The notes: a model not told the origin generated them from the letters alone. Positions 10,100-19,346 are shown, numbered from the stretch's first letter. The stretch is DNA of 42,388 nt from Chara braunii (GCA_003427395.1 BFEA01000135.1:1242450-1284837), one strand, 5' to 3'. Numbers and translations are program-made.

Positions 10100-10972
10100 G
10101 CTCCGACCCGCATCGTCTTGATACCAGCCCCAAACAGCCACAGAACCACCTTCCCCCTTAGGCAGTTCCTTGGACTACTCGGGTTTTCTTTTTCTTTGGT
10201 ACAGTTCCGCTTATAGGCGGAAGTGTGCTTGTATCTAGGCGATCCATCACAGGCCGAGGATCGTGTAGCGGACCCATGGTTGGCCTGTGAGACCAGCCCC
10301 TTGGCCTGTTCTCACAGGCCTGCGTTTTATTCGGGGTAGTCCAGTCCAGGCCAGTACCTCTGTCGGTACCAGCCAGTCCAGTCCAGTCCAGTCAGTCCGC
10401 TTGGGTATACCCTAGCCAGAGTCTGTACTTGGGGTCATTCTACATTCGCACAGTTTGGAGTACATGCGTTGGAGTTTGGGTGGGAGCTGCGCTGTGCCAT
10501 CTTGATCCACCCTCATCCTCCATCTCCATCTCTATCCCAGGTGGAGCACCTCACCCGGTGGGTCCACCACACTGCCGCTCACTACGCCTTGCTGGGGATC
10601 ACCACTGCTATCGCGGCCGCCGCAACAACTGTCTTCTCAGTGGACGTCCACACTCCGTGACCATGTGCACAACAACCCTCCATCGGGCTCCCTGAAGACG
10701 ACAACGGAGCTCCGAAGAATACCTGCCGTCTTCGCCTCCGCGACCGTAACCGGAGGGGTGTACACTGCACGTCCCCGCAGCCGTGATTCCGTGAAGACAG
10801 GAAGACAACTTGAGTGGGTTACACTGAGGTAGGATAGTAGGGTAGGGGATACGCTGGGAGTATTGATGAGCGGTTGGGTTGGGAGGTGACCTCGTGATCT
10901 TAGGACGGCCAAGCTCATCGCTTCAGGTGATCCCTGTGTGTGCCTGGTAATTAGCCTCTACAACACCCTGGA

Positions 10973-10973
<1 letters not shown>
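10100..10973. other. Noncoding stretch with further inverted repeats
   Basis: No convincing coding frame is present. Potential hairpins are TTCCGC/GCGGAA (10205/10217), GATCC/GGATC (10241/10258), a perfect 11-bp GGCCTGTGAGA/TCTCACAGGCC (10282/10310), GTACC/GGTAC (10354/10365), GGTGGA/TCCACC (10540/10563) and GAAGACG/CGTCTTC (10694/10727). CCAGT-type short repeats occupy about 10339-10400. A long A run with one ambiguous base starts near 10977. Confidence 0.45.
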
Positions 10974-10976
<3 letters not shown>

Positions 10977-11011
<35 letters not shown>

Positions 11012-11023
11012 NAAAAAAAAAAA
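10977..11023 (+). repeat. Poly-A tract containing an N
   Basis: About 45 A residues are interrupted by a single N at 11012. It may be the A-tail of a retroposon ending here, or a homopolymer at which the assembly was joined. The next ~470 bases (11024-11493) show no recognisable gene. Confidence 0.7.
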
Positions 11024-11493
11024 GACAGGAGGACAACTTCACCGGCAGACGTCGCCGCCGACAATTCACTACAAGCCGACCGAGAGCGTCGTCACTCAAG
11101 TACGCGAGGAGGAGGCGAACCCAACCGGGACTCACGAAGACTGCGCTCACCACACTGCCCCTTTGATGACCAGCACGTCCGCCGCCTCGCCGTCGTCCAC
11201 GCACGACCATTTCAAATTTCAAATTTTGAACGGGGCTGTTACTGCGTTCCTTTTTTTTTCCCGGGGCCCCTCACGTCTTCGCGCCGTTCGCTTTCTAGAC
11301 CACCACTTGTCCTGGGCGGACATTCGAAGTCGGAAGACGGACAAACCCCACCCGGCCGTGTATAGTCGTGCCGCTGCAGGGCCCGAGGATCTGTCCTCGG
11401 AGCGATTCCCCGAGGACAGGTGGAACGAAGCATCCGAAAATCGCAATTTTCCACGAGGATTGCATCAGTATCTGCATTTTGCCGATTGTATAA

Positions 11494-11640
11494 GGGACAC
11501 TGGACCCGTTTTCCAGCAGGTGCAGCTCCCCACTAATAGATGGAGCATTGGGAGGCCACTACTAGCGGGGGCTGCTTGTATCACCCCTTCTAGAAGACAG
11601 CCACTTGAAGGCGTCCTTCAAAAAAAAAAAGAAAAAAAAA
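11494..11640 (+). mobile_element. Double-hairpin retroposon, copy 2, with A-tail
   Basis: The motif at 11494-11546 reads GGGACACTGGACCCG, TTTTCCAGCAGGTGCAGC, then TCCCC and TGGAGC, giving two potential short hairpins. About 70 bases of unique sequence follow, then an A-rich tail (11620-11640) with a G interruption. No coding frame is present. TATAAGGGAC at its 5-prime side is shared with the copy at 31544. Confidence 0.65.
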
Positions 11641-11686
11641 GGGCATCCTCATTCTCTCATTATCAGTTGCATCAGTGACATCGTGA

Positions 11687-11880
11687 GGGATGCTGGGCCC
11701 GGTTCCCAGCACGTGCTGATTATCATCTCATCATTGTATCTGAGGGGATGCTGGACCCGCTTTCCAGCACGTGTAGCTCCCCACCAATCGACTGGAGCCC
11801 CCTGCAACACAGGTAGGAGTGTATGCTCACGCCTATCTGTTGTCGCGGGTGGAATTTTTCTAATAAAAATTAAAGAAAAA
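11687..11880 (+). mobile_element. Two adjacent copies of the double-hairpin motif (copies 3 and 4)
   Basis: Copy 3 (11687-11717) has GCTGGG paired with CCCAGC. Most other copies have GCTGGA paired with TCCAGC, so this is a compensatory change. It lacks the second hairpin. Copy 4 (11744-11797) is complete. An A-rich stretch (AATAAAAATTAAAGAAAAA) follows copy 4 at about 11860-11880. The sequence from there to about 12420 has no assignable gene. Confidence 0.6.
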
Positions 11881-12423
11881 GATATGGCCTTTGATCTTCA
11901 CAGCTCTTGTAGATAACAGACTCCAAGGGATCTCGAGAGTCTATCTCAGGCAAGTCCCACCTGTTTGGATTGTTTGCTTCAGACCATAGATTCCATAGAT
12001 CAATGGCCAGAACCAAGAATCCAGGTATGAGGGTTCTTCTCTTTTCTTTTCTTTTCTTTTTTCTTTCTTTTGGGGCTCTTCTCCATTGGGAACTTGGGCT
12101 CTTTTCCCAGCTACTAAAAAACAAAAACAAAAACAGTTTGGCACCCCAGGCCGCCTTTTTTTTTTGGGTTGCGGTCCTGCTTTTAGCCAGCCAGCTGAAG
12201 GGGATATCCGATTGTTTGGAGGCTCTTGCTCCATTTGCTCTAGCCCGGATATAAGACCGCTGATACACAACCCTATCTGATGTGTGTCTGATCAGGCTGA
12301 TTTCTGGATCACCTGCTAGGGCATATGTAGGCAGGCAAAGGAGACTTCAAATGAAGTTGTTTTTGAAGTATGTCTTGTTTAAGAAAGTTTCATGAAGAAC
12401 AGAAATCCTTCAACATATTCAAA

Positions 12424-12612
12424 AGTTCAGTGGCAGCTGGCTAGGGGGATCCCAAGGGGGGGCAGTTGGGAGAAATTAAGTGGAGTGGGGCCTTGGAAAG
12501 GAATGAGGAGGACCTACGAAGTGACTACCACGGAGTATTTCATGATTGGACAACACTTGATCCCTTCATACCAGTCCGCCCTCTCTCAGACTTCCCTGAG
12601 TTATTCCCTTTC
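12424..12612 (+). pseudogene. LINE C-terminal fragment C
   Basis: Translation in the frame used at 12466 gives WSGALERNEEDLRSDYHG, then VFHDWTTLDPF and PLSDFPELFPF. This parallels the C-terminal tails of the LINE fragments at 16388-17011 and 31849-32469 (WSGD..., DYRL..F.DW, PSDFPDPFPP). The upstream part needs a different frame. Only the last ~60 codons are recognisable. A T-rich tract (12613-12670) adjoins it. Confidence 0.55.
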
Positions 12613-12715
12613 TTGTTTCTTTTTCTTTCTACCTTCCTTTATTTTTCTTTATTTTTCTTTGTTTTTTTGATTGAAACATCGGCGAGGGTGTAGGGGGGGT
12701 GCTGATAAGAGCAGT
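12600..12715 (-). mobile_element. Retroposon 3-prime end, minus strand
   Basis: On the minus strand CTGCTCTTATCAGCACCCC (12712 downward) leads through GATGTTTCAATC into an A-rich tail, seen as the T-rich plus strand at 12600-12670. The same CTGCTCTTATCAGCACCCC and an A-tail follow the double-hairpin motif at 40465-40613. The fragment is therefore a 5-prime-truncated relative. Confidence 0.5.
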
Positions 12716-13058
12716 CATCCCCTCTTTTCTACCTTCCTGAATGAGCGTAGTTCCCCTCACTGACAGTTGGTATGGTATGCGCTAGAGTGATTTTTTTATT
12801 TTTTTATTTTTTTTTTACAAGCGGGCCCTGTGCCCAAGGCTGATATTATCAAAAGGAGATTGAGGCCGGGGTCCTCACAGTCTACCCGGAGTGACAAAAC
12901 AGATCCTGCTGAGAACCGGGCTCAGCGTCCCTCTCATGATGCTAATGATGATGTTGTAAAGCGAGACCGCTGCCTCTTCACCCTTCTCATAAGGGTGCCA
13001 GATTTACCTGTTTTTCCAAGCTGTGGTTCGCCTAAGTCGACTTGTTGAGAAAGAAACT

Positions 13059-13330
13059 TCATATTCCATACCATGAAGTAGGAACAATGGCCGATTCTGC
13101 GGGAGGGAAGGGATCAGGGAATTCTGAGAGAGGTCGCATCGGTACTGCAGCATCGATAGTAGTCCAATCATGAAAAACCAGTTTGTAGTCCCTTTTAATC
13201 GCAATGTCTTCATCACCCTCGGCCCCATACCATATGACTTTGCCCAGACTCCCTCCCTGGTTTCCGCCCAGCCAGCTGAATTTTGCTTTTTGGAAATCTG
13301 TGAGACCCTCCACCGGTTGACAGTCAAGTC
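13059..13330 (-). pseudogene. LINE C-terminal fragment D
   Basis: The minus-strand translation includes KVIWYGAEGDE, RDYKLVFHDWTTIDAAVP and PLSEFPDPFPP. This corresponds to the tail of the LINE ORF in fragments A, B and C. WLGGNQGG stands where fragments A and B read WLGGEREG or WVGGEREG. It faces fragment C head to tail on the opposite strand and is followed on the plus strand by fragment E. Confidence 0.6.
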
Positions 13331-13374
13331 TGCCTATAGGTTTGATAGGCCTAAACGTCACCTGAGGGATGTAA

Positions 13375-13550
13375 TTATGGATCGCTGGGCCAAACAACTA
13401 AACGTGGATCGCTCCCTGCTGACACCGATTCACTGGTTCAAAGATCAGAAGTCTAAACCAGCAGAAAATTCTTCTTTGCAGTGGCAAATAGTACACTGCT
13501 GTTTGCCTACAAATAACTGGTTAAATCACCAGTACCTCGCCCAGCTATAG
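13375..13550 (+). pseudogene. LINE RT-to-zf-RVT linker fragment E
   Basis: The plus-strand frame reads WAKQLNVDRSLLTPIHWFK, then SSLQWQIVHCCLPTNNWL, and ends in TAG at 13548. A run of QWxIVH...LPTNxWL is typical of the stretch before the zf-RVT zinc domain of plant L1-like LINEs (established family knowledge). The same DNA is partly alignable to 32396-32470 on the minus strand. After it, 13551-13712 is noncoding with an A run and an N at 13640. Confidence 0.55.
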
Positions 13551-13712
13551 AAAAAAGTCGCGGCCGTTAACGCGCCGCGAATTTAGGGGGTCGGGGAGTT
13601 GAAGGACCGGTAGGAGCTGTTTTTCTTTAGAAATTAAAANAAAAAAAAAAAAAAAAAATCTTTCAATTCATCTTCACTACCTACCTACCTACCACTACTC
13701 CTACAGGGCCTA

Positions 13713-13865
13713 GGTCCCACTAGCAAAAAGGATAGGATAGAGATCTTGAATCTGGACGTGTTTTATGCAGAGATGCAGAAATGCAGTTCAATCTCGATTT
13801 CCTGCCATCTCTATAATCTCGTCCAGATTCAGGCATTCGATCCGATCCTCATTGCTAGTCGGACC
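13713..13865. mobile_element. Foldback element, family GAATCTGGA, copy 1
   Basis: The ends form long imperfect arms. GGTCCCACTAGCAA at 13713 faces the complement of TTGCTAGTCGGACC ending at 13865. The arms continue through GGAT(A/C)GGAT to GAATCTGGACG on the left and CGTCCAGATTC on the right. The centre holds ATGCAGAGATGCAGAAA. There is no coding frame. This is a MITE-like palindrome; target duplications are not obvious. Confidence 0.6.
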
Positions 13866-13947
13866 ACGCCCCAGGGGCAACACATGCATCCCCTCTGCTG
13901 GCCGGAGGGAGACAACAAAGCTATGTTCGTGCCGGGTATTTTCGGAA

Positions 13948-13950
<3 letters not shown>

Positions 13951-14019
<69 letters not shown>
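13951..14019. repeat. (AT)n microsatellite
   Basis: A perfect AT dinucleotide array of about 69 bp. Frames encoding Tyr-Ile repeats on either strand are products of this array and not genes. Confidence 0.97.
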
Positions 14020-14023
<4 letters not shown>

Positions 14024-14160
14024 CCCCACATTTTCCGCCGCATCACCACATTCAATGTCAAGCAACATAGAGGAAAACTTTGACAAACAAACTATATAAT
14101 GGTACTCCCATGAACTGTTGAAATATGCACCCCGTCCCGAGTTGGAATCCAGATGCAATC

Positions 14161-14704
14161 AGGCTGGGACCCCACAGGAATGCGGAAAGGAAAAACTTCG
14201 CCGCGGAAGTGTTTCCGGGACCCCACAGCCTGCGTACAATGCATTGGAAAGCGGCGAATTCTTTCCAAGGACCGTCTTCCAGTACCCCACAGGCCGCGTT
14301 TTTTGGCGTGGAAGGTAGCAGTTGGACTTTTTCACTCTGTCTGCGTCCTGGAAAAGGCCGTCGGGAGGAAAGTTCGCCGCAAAAATGTGCCGAAAGCTGA
14401 GACTGGCCTTGGGGGCTGTCTCACACTTTCCAAGGTCTGGTCCGGTTTTTGGACCGCGTAATGTCCATGCGTGCCCCCCACGTACCCTTGCCTGTTCCGT
14501 CGGTCCAGCGGGCGCCTCCCGGACAATAAAAACTTTCCCTTTTCGGCCACCCCCACGGCCCTTTCTTATTTCGGAAAGAAATATCGCAGCTTTGCCGTGA
14601 AACGGCCTCCGTGGGAAAAATGAGTTTCCAGCTTTCCAGAAACTCTTGCCCTCTCTTTGCGGCCAACCGCCTTTTCCATCCGCACCGCGGTGGGGTCCCA
14701 GCCT
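14161..14704. mobile_element. Non-autonomous TIR element (GGCTGGGACCCCAC ends)
   Basis: AGGCTGGGACCCCAC at 14161-14175 is matched by its reverse complement at 14690-14704. Weaker complementarity extends inward (TGCGGA, GGAAAAGG) and outward (GTCCC). Two further ACCCCACAG(C/G)C copies lie inside near 14220 and 14284. Frames in between stay open for up to ~100 codons but resemble no protein I know. I read it as a MITE or deletion derivative of a DNA transposon. The stretch 14705-15137 holds nothing recognisable except a T run at about 14951-14973. Confidence 0.5.
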
Positions 14705-15137
14705 CAGTCTGAATCAGAGGGACAGAATAAAACGACATGGGTTCCTTTTAGTTAACTAAAGGTGACCCGATCAGGAGGACTTGCCTGAAACGTCCGATTT
14801 TCTAGCTCTCTATCCAAAAAAGAAAGAAAAAAGACAAAACACAGGGAATGTTCGTGTCAGAGCGTATTAAATTTTCTGGCTGTGGCAGAACCTTCTTTGT
14901 TTGCTGGGAGGTATTCATTCAACTTGGCTTATGATGGGTTGTGAACCTGGTTTTTTTTTTTTTTTTTTTTTTTAAACCTACCGTCTGTAGAGTGTTCTGT
15001 TATAATGTGGGTGGGTGATCCTCGGGTTTCGTTTTCGTCGCAGGCACCCTAGAGGACCGTGGCTGGTGCCCACCCTGGGGTATCAGTTGTGGGGCAGTAG
15101 TAGGTGCCCACGTGCAGTTGCGGTTGAGGCAGATTAT

Positions 15138-15630
15138 GGGCCTCGCCACACTACTCCCTACTTGGAGGAAAAAAATTTGGGAGTACTCCCCAATGTCCGA
15201 AGACGCGAAAATCCATTCAGGAGTTGGAGAAAGATTTTGGGAGTACTCCCGAATGTCAGAAGACGCGAAAATCCATTCGGAATGCGCTTCGCCACATTGC
15301 ACTCCCGACTTGGGGCGCTCTCCGATTTGGAGGCCAGTAGGCGCACTTCAGACAGGAGACTGTCCAGCACTGTCCAGCATGTGGCGATGAAAACTGTGAG
15401 GAGAATGCTTGTCTGCACAAGAGTTCTCCGGTCGAAACAACACAGGCCTCCGCAAGAGGTCTCCCGAAAATGGCCTTTTACAGGCGGGAGGCTCGAGCGA
15501 TTTCGGGAGTGCTCTCGGGAGCCACATTCTAACAGCTCCCAAATTCAATCTGACAGGTTGAACTCGGGAGCTGGTGTGGCGACGCTGCACTCCCGAAAAT
15601 GGCCAAGTCGGGAGTACCGTAGTGAGGCCC
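15138..15630. mobile_element. MITE-like TIR element, GGGCCTC family, copy 1
   Basis: The left end GGGCCTCGCCACACTACTCC (15138) and the reverse complement of the right end GTACCGTAGTGAGGCCC (to 15630) agree at about 23 of 28 positions counted by eye. A 3-bp TAT lies immediately outside both ends and could be the target duplication. The interior repeats CGGGAG and CTCCCG many times and holds the 60-bp duplication at 15176. A shorter relative lies at 39436-39558. Confidence 0.6.
15176..15278 (+). repeat. Tandem duplication, period 60 bp
   Basis: TTTGGGAGTACTCCC begins at 15176 and again at 15236. Both copies continue with AATGTC(C/A)GAAGACGCG, then AAAATCCATTC. GGGAGTACTCCC is a 12-bp perfect palindrome. 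Confidence 0.85.
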
Positions 15631-15897
15631 TATCACCTGCAGTATCATTGGTAGAGGACTCCTTTCAGATTGTAGAGCCCCTTACCAGGTCCTGCTGTGA
15701 CGAATAAATGGGTAAGTGAGGTGCAACTGCAACTGAACAGTCCCAATCGTTTCCGGTCCTTTTCTCCAGAAAAATGGAATCATCATTCGTGTGAGAGGTG
15801 GTTGCCCCTACAAAGTCTCTGGTTTGATCCTCTGTTGGCCTGAAGGAGTGTGAAGAACATCTGCAAGGGAAAAAGAAGGAAGAAACAAAGAACAAAA

Positions 15898-15900
<3 letters not shown>

Positions 15901-15967
<67 letters not shown>

Positions 15968-16006
15968 CGCATTGCGCGGCTGGAATGCGCCCTCTCTCTC
16001 TCTCTC
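15901..16006. repeat. (GA)n array ending in a palindrome with (CT)n
   Basis: A GA array (15901-15965) runs into GGGCGCATT, a 10-base loop, AATGCGCCC and (CT)n to about 16005. The arms GAGAGAGGGCGCATT and AATGCGCCCTCTCTC are perfect complements, so the microsatellite folds on itself. Frames encoding Arg-Glu or Leu-Ser repeats here are artefacts. The plus-strand sequence 15631-15900 upstream is unassigned. Confidence 0.85.
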
Positions 16007-16114
16007 GTGCGCTCGCGCATTTGCCAGCGCAACTATTGTGAAAAATGGGAATGATCTTCCGCTACATGGCGGCATGATTCATTCACGTTTTCCTCACTCT
16101 GTGGACTGCCCCGC

Positions 16115-16224
<110 letters not shown>

Positions 16225-16387
16225 CCCAAAGATGGAAAGTGCAAAACGGGTATCTGTGTTTTTCAATTTCTTTTTTTTTTCGCAGAAGAATGTCGATTTT
16301 TTTCTTTTTTACTTTTTTTTTTCTTCCGATGTGTTCCTATCGGTAGCTCGAGGCTCGGCAAGGTTCGGGATACCGGTAGGCTGAGCC

Positions 16388-17011
16388 ATGGGCCCGCTAC
16401 GTACTAGTGGTTTAATTGATCGTACCAACCTAGAGCAGCGGGGTCTGGCGCTGCCATGGTGTCAGCGATGTCAGAATATGTTCTCCTCCCAGAAGAAGAT
16501 AGAGACCATTAAGCACATCTTTATGCAATGTCCAATAGCCCAATTTACGTGGCGATGGTGGGACCGTATTTGGCGGAAGATCGGGATAGAGGTCCCCTCG
16601 CCATGGTTGTGGCGAGCTATTCTGGTTGGTCATTGGCCGTTGGCAGGGGAGGGGTTGGAATTTGTTGAGAATATGTTCTGCCTGGGCAGAAGGGCGGTGG
16701 TATGGGCTCTTTGGTGGCAGAGGTGCGTTCTGGCCTGGGACAAGGTAAGGGTAGAAGGGGAGGAAATTACAAAACAGATCAAACAACAGGTACAATTGTC
16801 TTTGACGCAAAGATGGTCTGACATCAAGACTCAGCTGGACCTTTTCACGCAAATCACGGATGTTCGGAGGGTAATTACAACATTCTGCACAAAATGGTTG
16901 GGTGGAGAAAGGGAAGGATGGATAGCAAAAGTTTCATGGAGCGGGGATAGGATAAGTGGGCAGCAGGGGGTAGAAGAAACGCGGGATTATAGACTAGAGT
17001 TTAATGACTGA
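16388..17011 (+). pseudogene. LINE ORF2 C-terminus with zf-RVT zinc domain
   Basis: The longest clean LINE frame in the window has 207 codons. It opens with LRTSGLIDRTNLEQRG, then CQRC and HIFMQCPIAQFTWRWW. The C-X2-C...H-X4-C pattern and position match the zf-RVT domain found after the reverse transcriptase in plant L1 elements. Downstream, RRAVVWALWWQRCVLAWDKV and GGEREGWIAKVSWSGD match fragment B closely. The RT and endonuclease are missing. The ATG at 16388 is not a real start but the first in the surviving frame. It stops with TGA at 17009. Confidence 0.8.
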
Positions 17012-17463
17012 CCCGGATGGAACCCTCTTTCCCTTTGCTCCCCCTCACCGATTTCCCAGATCCCTTCCCTCCCCATGCCCTCTCCCTGACGAAAGTTCTG
17101 GTCTAAGAAGACAACCTCGAAACAGACCCCGGGGTGCGTGAGGAAAAGGAAGGAGGAATGCTGGTGCCCCCCAGCACTCACTCCGGCCTCGAGGTGGGTT
17201 AAGAGGTGGTCAGTATCAGCCGCGTGAGACATGGGTATTTCAAGAATAGGGAAGAAGGAGCTAGCTCTTCAGTCACCTTTTTGGATATGATCTGCAGTCA
17301 TTCAGGTATATTTCGAAAAAAAGGAGGGGGGAACTAGGTTTCTAATAGCAGATATATGGCGTCCGATACTCGGGCAAAGAGGTTATCTTTCTCTCCTCGA
17401 CAACCTGCACAGTCAATCCTCTGGGATCCAGAGTAATCAATGCTGGCAGGTTGCAAAAAAAAA
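16388..17463 (+). mobile_element. 5-prime-truncated L1-type LINE, copy A
   Basis: The element consists of the end of the pol ORF (16388-17011), a ~440-bp 3-prime UTR and an A-tail of nine A (17455-17463) after GGCAGGTTGC. The last ~110 bp of the UTR (about 17345-17450) is homologous to 31620-31700 on the minus strand (shared ATCCTCTGGGATCC and AATCAATGCTGGCA), which places copy B in the same family. Severe 5-prime truncation is typical of LINE insertion by target-primed reverse transcription. Confidence 0.75.
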
Positions 17464-17640
17464 GTTTTAGAGTTAAGGTAGGATTGCAGGCTGAAGAATA
17501 CCAGTGCTTGTTTATTTGATATGCCGCCGACTGAAAGGGTGAAGACGTAGCCTCTCCATTCCAATGCAACCATGTGTACGCTCAATCATTCATTGATCTT
17601 GGTCTGAAGAGACTCGGAATCTGCATATATGGGGTAACTA
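17464..17640. other. Unassigned sequence
   Basis: No coding frame or repeat recognised. GGGGTAACT at about 17632 is a short sequence that also borders the foldback elements near 19161 and 33155. Confidence 0.4.
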
Positions 17641-17756
17641 GGGCGCAGTCACGAAAGCAGTTTGTAATTGCATTTGAAACTGCGTTTTAGCAGTTTAGTC
17701 ACGGCCCGAGTTTCAATTGCAGTTGAAACTCGGGCTGCGCAGTTCAGTCAGGGCCC
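17641..17756. mobile_element. Palindromic element, GCAATTGC family, copy 1
   Basis: The core CCCGAGTTTCAA (17705-17716) and TTGAAACTCGGG (17723-17734) forms a perfect 12-bp stem with a 6-base loop. A neighbouring weaker palindrome surrounds GTAATTGCATTTGAAACTGCG. The whole unit recurs inverted at 18883-19006. No protein is encoded. Confidence 0.65.
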
Positions 17757-18177
17757 TCTTCTATCCACGAACAGCAGATTAAAATTAAAAAAAAAAAAAA
17801 AACATCCCTTATGCTGTGATATACAGGGTGCTACAGTGTTTGTCTGGAACTGAATGAAGCGAGGCAGTTAGCTGCCTCGCGTGGAATCCGCCCTGCCTGG
17901 CTGGCAGGGCTCTACAAGGACCTCACACAAGAACCAAAAAAGGAAAAGGACCTGTTTCATGTTCCTCACTTCCTGGCCAGATACATTCCTCAAACCACTG
18001 GTGAGGTGAGGGCCTTCCCTACGTAGGTGGATTCGAAGTTCCTCGTTTCTTAACTTTTTTATTTCTTCTTTTTCTTTTTTCTGTTTTTGGCCTCCATCCC
18101 TGCCCCGAGCCCCCCACTTCTTGGGAGTAGGCTAATCTTGAGACTTCACGTTTGCCTGTGAAGGGTAGTACCTGCGA

Positions 18178-18275
18178 ATCTCGGCTGTGGCCAAGACATC
18201 TCGGCCGTGGCCAATCTGGGGCGTGGCCAGTCTAGGGTGTGGCCGAGACATCTCAGCCGTGGCCAGTCTGGGCTG
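18178..18275 (+). repeat. GTGGCC minisatellite, first cluster
   Basis: Irregular ~18-bp units built on GGCCGTGGCCAATCTGGGG and GTGGCCGAGACATCTC. This is the diverged version of the array at 18619-18785. Confidence 0.7.
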
Positions 18276-18356
18276 TGTAGATGTGTTTGCACACAACACA
18301 ATGAATGACAGTCACAGGTAGTCGTCAACAATCCATTGGGGAGAGAGAAGAAAGGG

Positions 18357-18358
<2 letters not shown>

Positions 18359-18394
<36 letters not shown>

Positions 18395-18395
18395 N
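18359..18395. repeat. (GA)n microsatellite ending in N
   Basis: A GA array of about 36 bases terminates in a single ambiguous base at 18395, suggesting an assembly join or unresolved length. Confidence 0.9.
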
Positions 18396-18618
18396 ATTCC
18401 TCAGGGCGCTAGAAGGACCTCACAACAAAAAGAAAACAAAGAAAACGACATGTCTCACGGTCCTCACATACTGGCCAGATACATTCCTCAAAGCACTGGT
18501 GTAACTTCCACCTACGTTCTCTTTCCTTTTTCCTTTTTTTCTATTTGACCCCCATCCCTGCACTGTTGAAATACAGACCCAGGTTCGAATTGTGTAGGGC
18601 GGCCCCGCCGCACCCCGT

Positions 18619-18785
18619 CATGCTACATCTGGGCCGTGGCCAATCTGGGGTGTGGCCGAGACATCTTGGCCGTGGCCAATCTGAGGTGTGGCCGAGACAT
18701 CTCGGCCGTGGCCAATCCGGGGTGTGGCCGAGACATCTCGGCTGTGGCCAGTCTGGGGTGTGGCCGAGACATCTCGGCCGTGGGC
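18619..18785 (+). repeat. 36-bp minisatellite, about four units
   Basis: Consecutive units begin GGCCGTGGCCAATCTGGGG and end GTGGCCGAGACATCTC. The period is 36 bp, made of two related 18-bp halves. CCGAGACATCTCGG inside is a near-palindrome. Because 36 is a multiple of three, several frames stay open and give 12-residue repeats on both strands. I regard these as non-genic. A T run and an A run (about 18799-18861) follow. Confidence 0.85.
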
Positions 18786-18882
18786 CCAACCATGGGGCTG
18801 TTTTTTTTTTTTCCAGCCGCGGTGCAATGCGCGACCAAAAAAAAAAAAAAAAAAAAAAAAAAGAAAAGAAAACCGGCCACGT

Positions 18883-19006
18883 GCCTGACTGAACTGCTAG
18901 AAAAGGCAAGCCCGAGTTTCAACTGCAATTGAAACTTGGGCCCTCTCTAAACTGCTAAAACGCAGTTCGAAATGCAATTGCAAGCTGTAACCCTGACTGC
19001 GCCGTA
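18883..19006. mobile_element. Palindromic element, GCAATTGC family, copy 2 (inverted)
   Basis: The reverse complement matches 17641-17756 along its length, with the palindrome CCCGAGTTTCAA/TTGAAACTTGGG at 18911-18940 (one mismatch). CAGTTCAGTCAGG-type ends are shared. The two copies face opposite ways and enclose the duplicated minisatellite block. Confidence 0.6.
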
Positions 19007-19014
19007 GTTTTCTC

Positions 19015-19015
<1 letters not shown>

Positions 19016-19066
<51 letters not shown>
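19016..19066. repeat. (TTA)n microsatellite
   Basis: A perfect trinucleotide array of about 50 bp. The poly-Asn frame on the minus strand is an artefact of it. Confidence 0.95.
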
Positions 19067-19093
19067 CTGCAATATTGGATTTCTGATTGATGG

Positions 19094-19146
19094 GAGGCAG
19101 GACCCGGTTTCCAGCAGGTGATACTCCCCCCACCAGTAGATGGAGC
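19094..19146 (+). mobile_element. Double-hairpin motif, copy 5
   Basis: GGACCCGGTTTCCAGCAGGT, then ACTCCCCCCACCAGTAGATG and GAGC. It has an insertion in the second loop and no A-tail. Probably an old, partly deleted copy. Confidence 0.55.
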
Positions 19147-19190
19147 AGTTTCCAAAATCGGTTACCCCAAAAAGAGGAAACTACGCGGGA

Positions 19191-19346
19191 GTCACAGAAA
19201 TGAGTTATAATTGCACTACGGGCCAAGATACAGTTTGGCATTGCAGTTCTGGCAATGTATACAACCCAGCTGTCCGGCCAGGTAGGGTGCCCAAAGTGCA
19301 ATTGCAAAAAGTATCTTGCCCCATAGTGCAATTATAACTCTTTTTT
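19191..19346. mobile_element. Foldback element with ~36-bp arms
   Basis: AGTTATAATTGCACTACGGG and the following CCAAGATAC (from 19202) pair with the complement of GTATCTTGCCCCATAGTGCA through ATTATAACT (ending near 19340), with two mismatches. The arms extend outward through GTCACAGAAATG and its counterpart TTTTTTGTGAC. Direct GTTACCCCAA copies at 19161 and 19361 lie outside. It is MITE-like and carries no gene. Confidence 0.65.

Larger units (their letters stand above)
17895..18570 (+). repeat. ~480-bp imperfect tandem duplication
   Basis: Segments at about 17908-18115 and 18407-18565 share GGACCTCACA, TGGCCAGATACATTCCTCAA, CACTGGTG and CCATCCCTGC in the same order. Each is followed by GTGGCC-rich minisatellite sequence, so the duplicated unit probably includes it. 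Differences include microsatellite gain: the (GA)n with an N at 18395 precedes only the second copy. Confidence 0.6.

Noticed and set aside
13921-14158. Tyr/Ile-repeat proteins on both strands.
   Set aside because: They are direct translations of the (AT)n microsatellite.
18541-18932. Overlapping frames of 98-122 codons with 12-residue repeats on both strands.
   Set aside because: The 36-bp minisatellite is divisible by three, so several frames remain open without selection.
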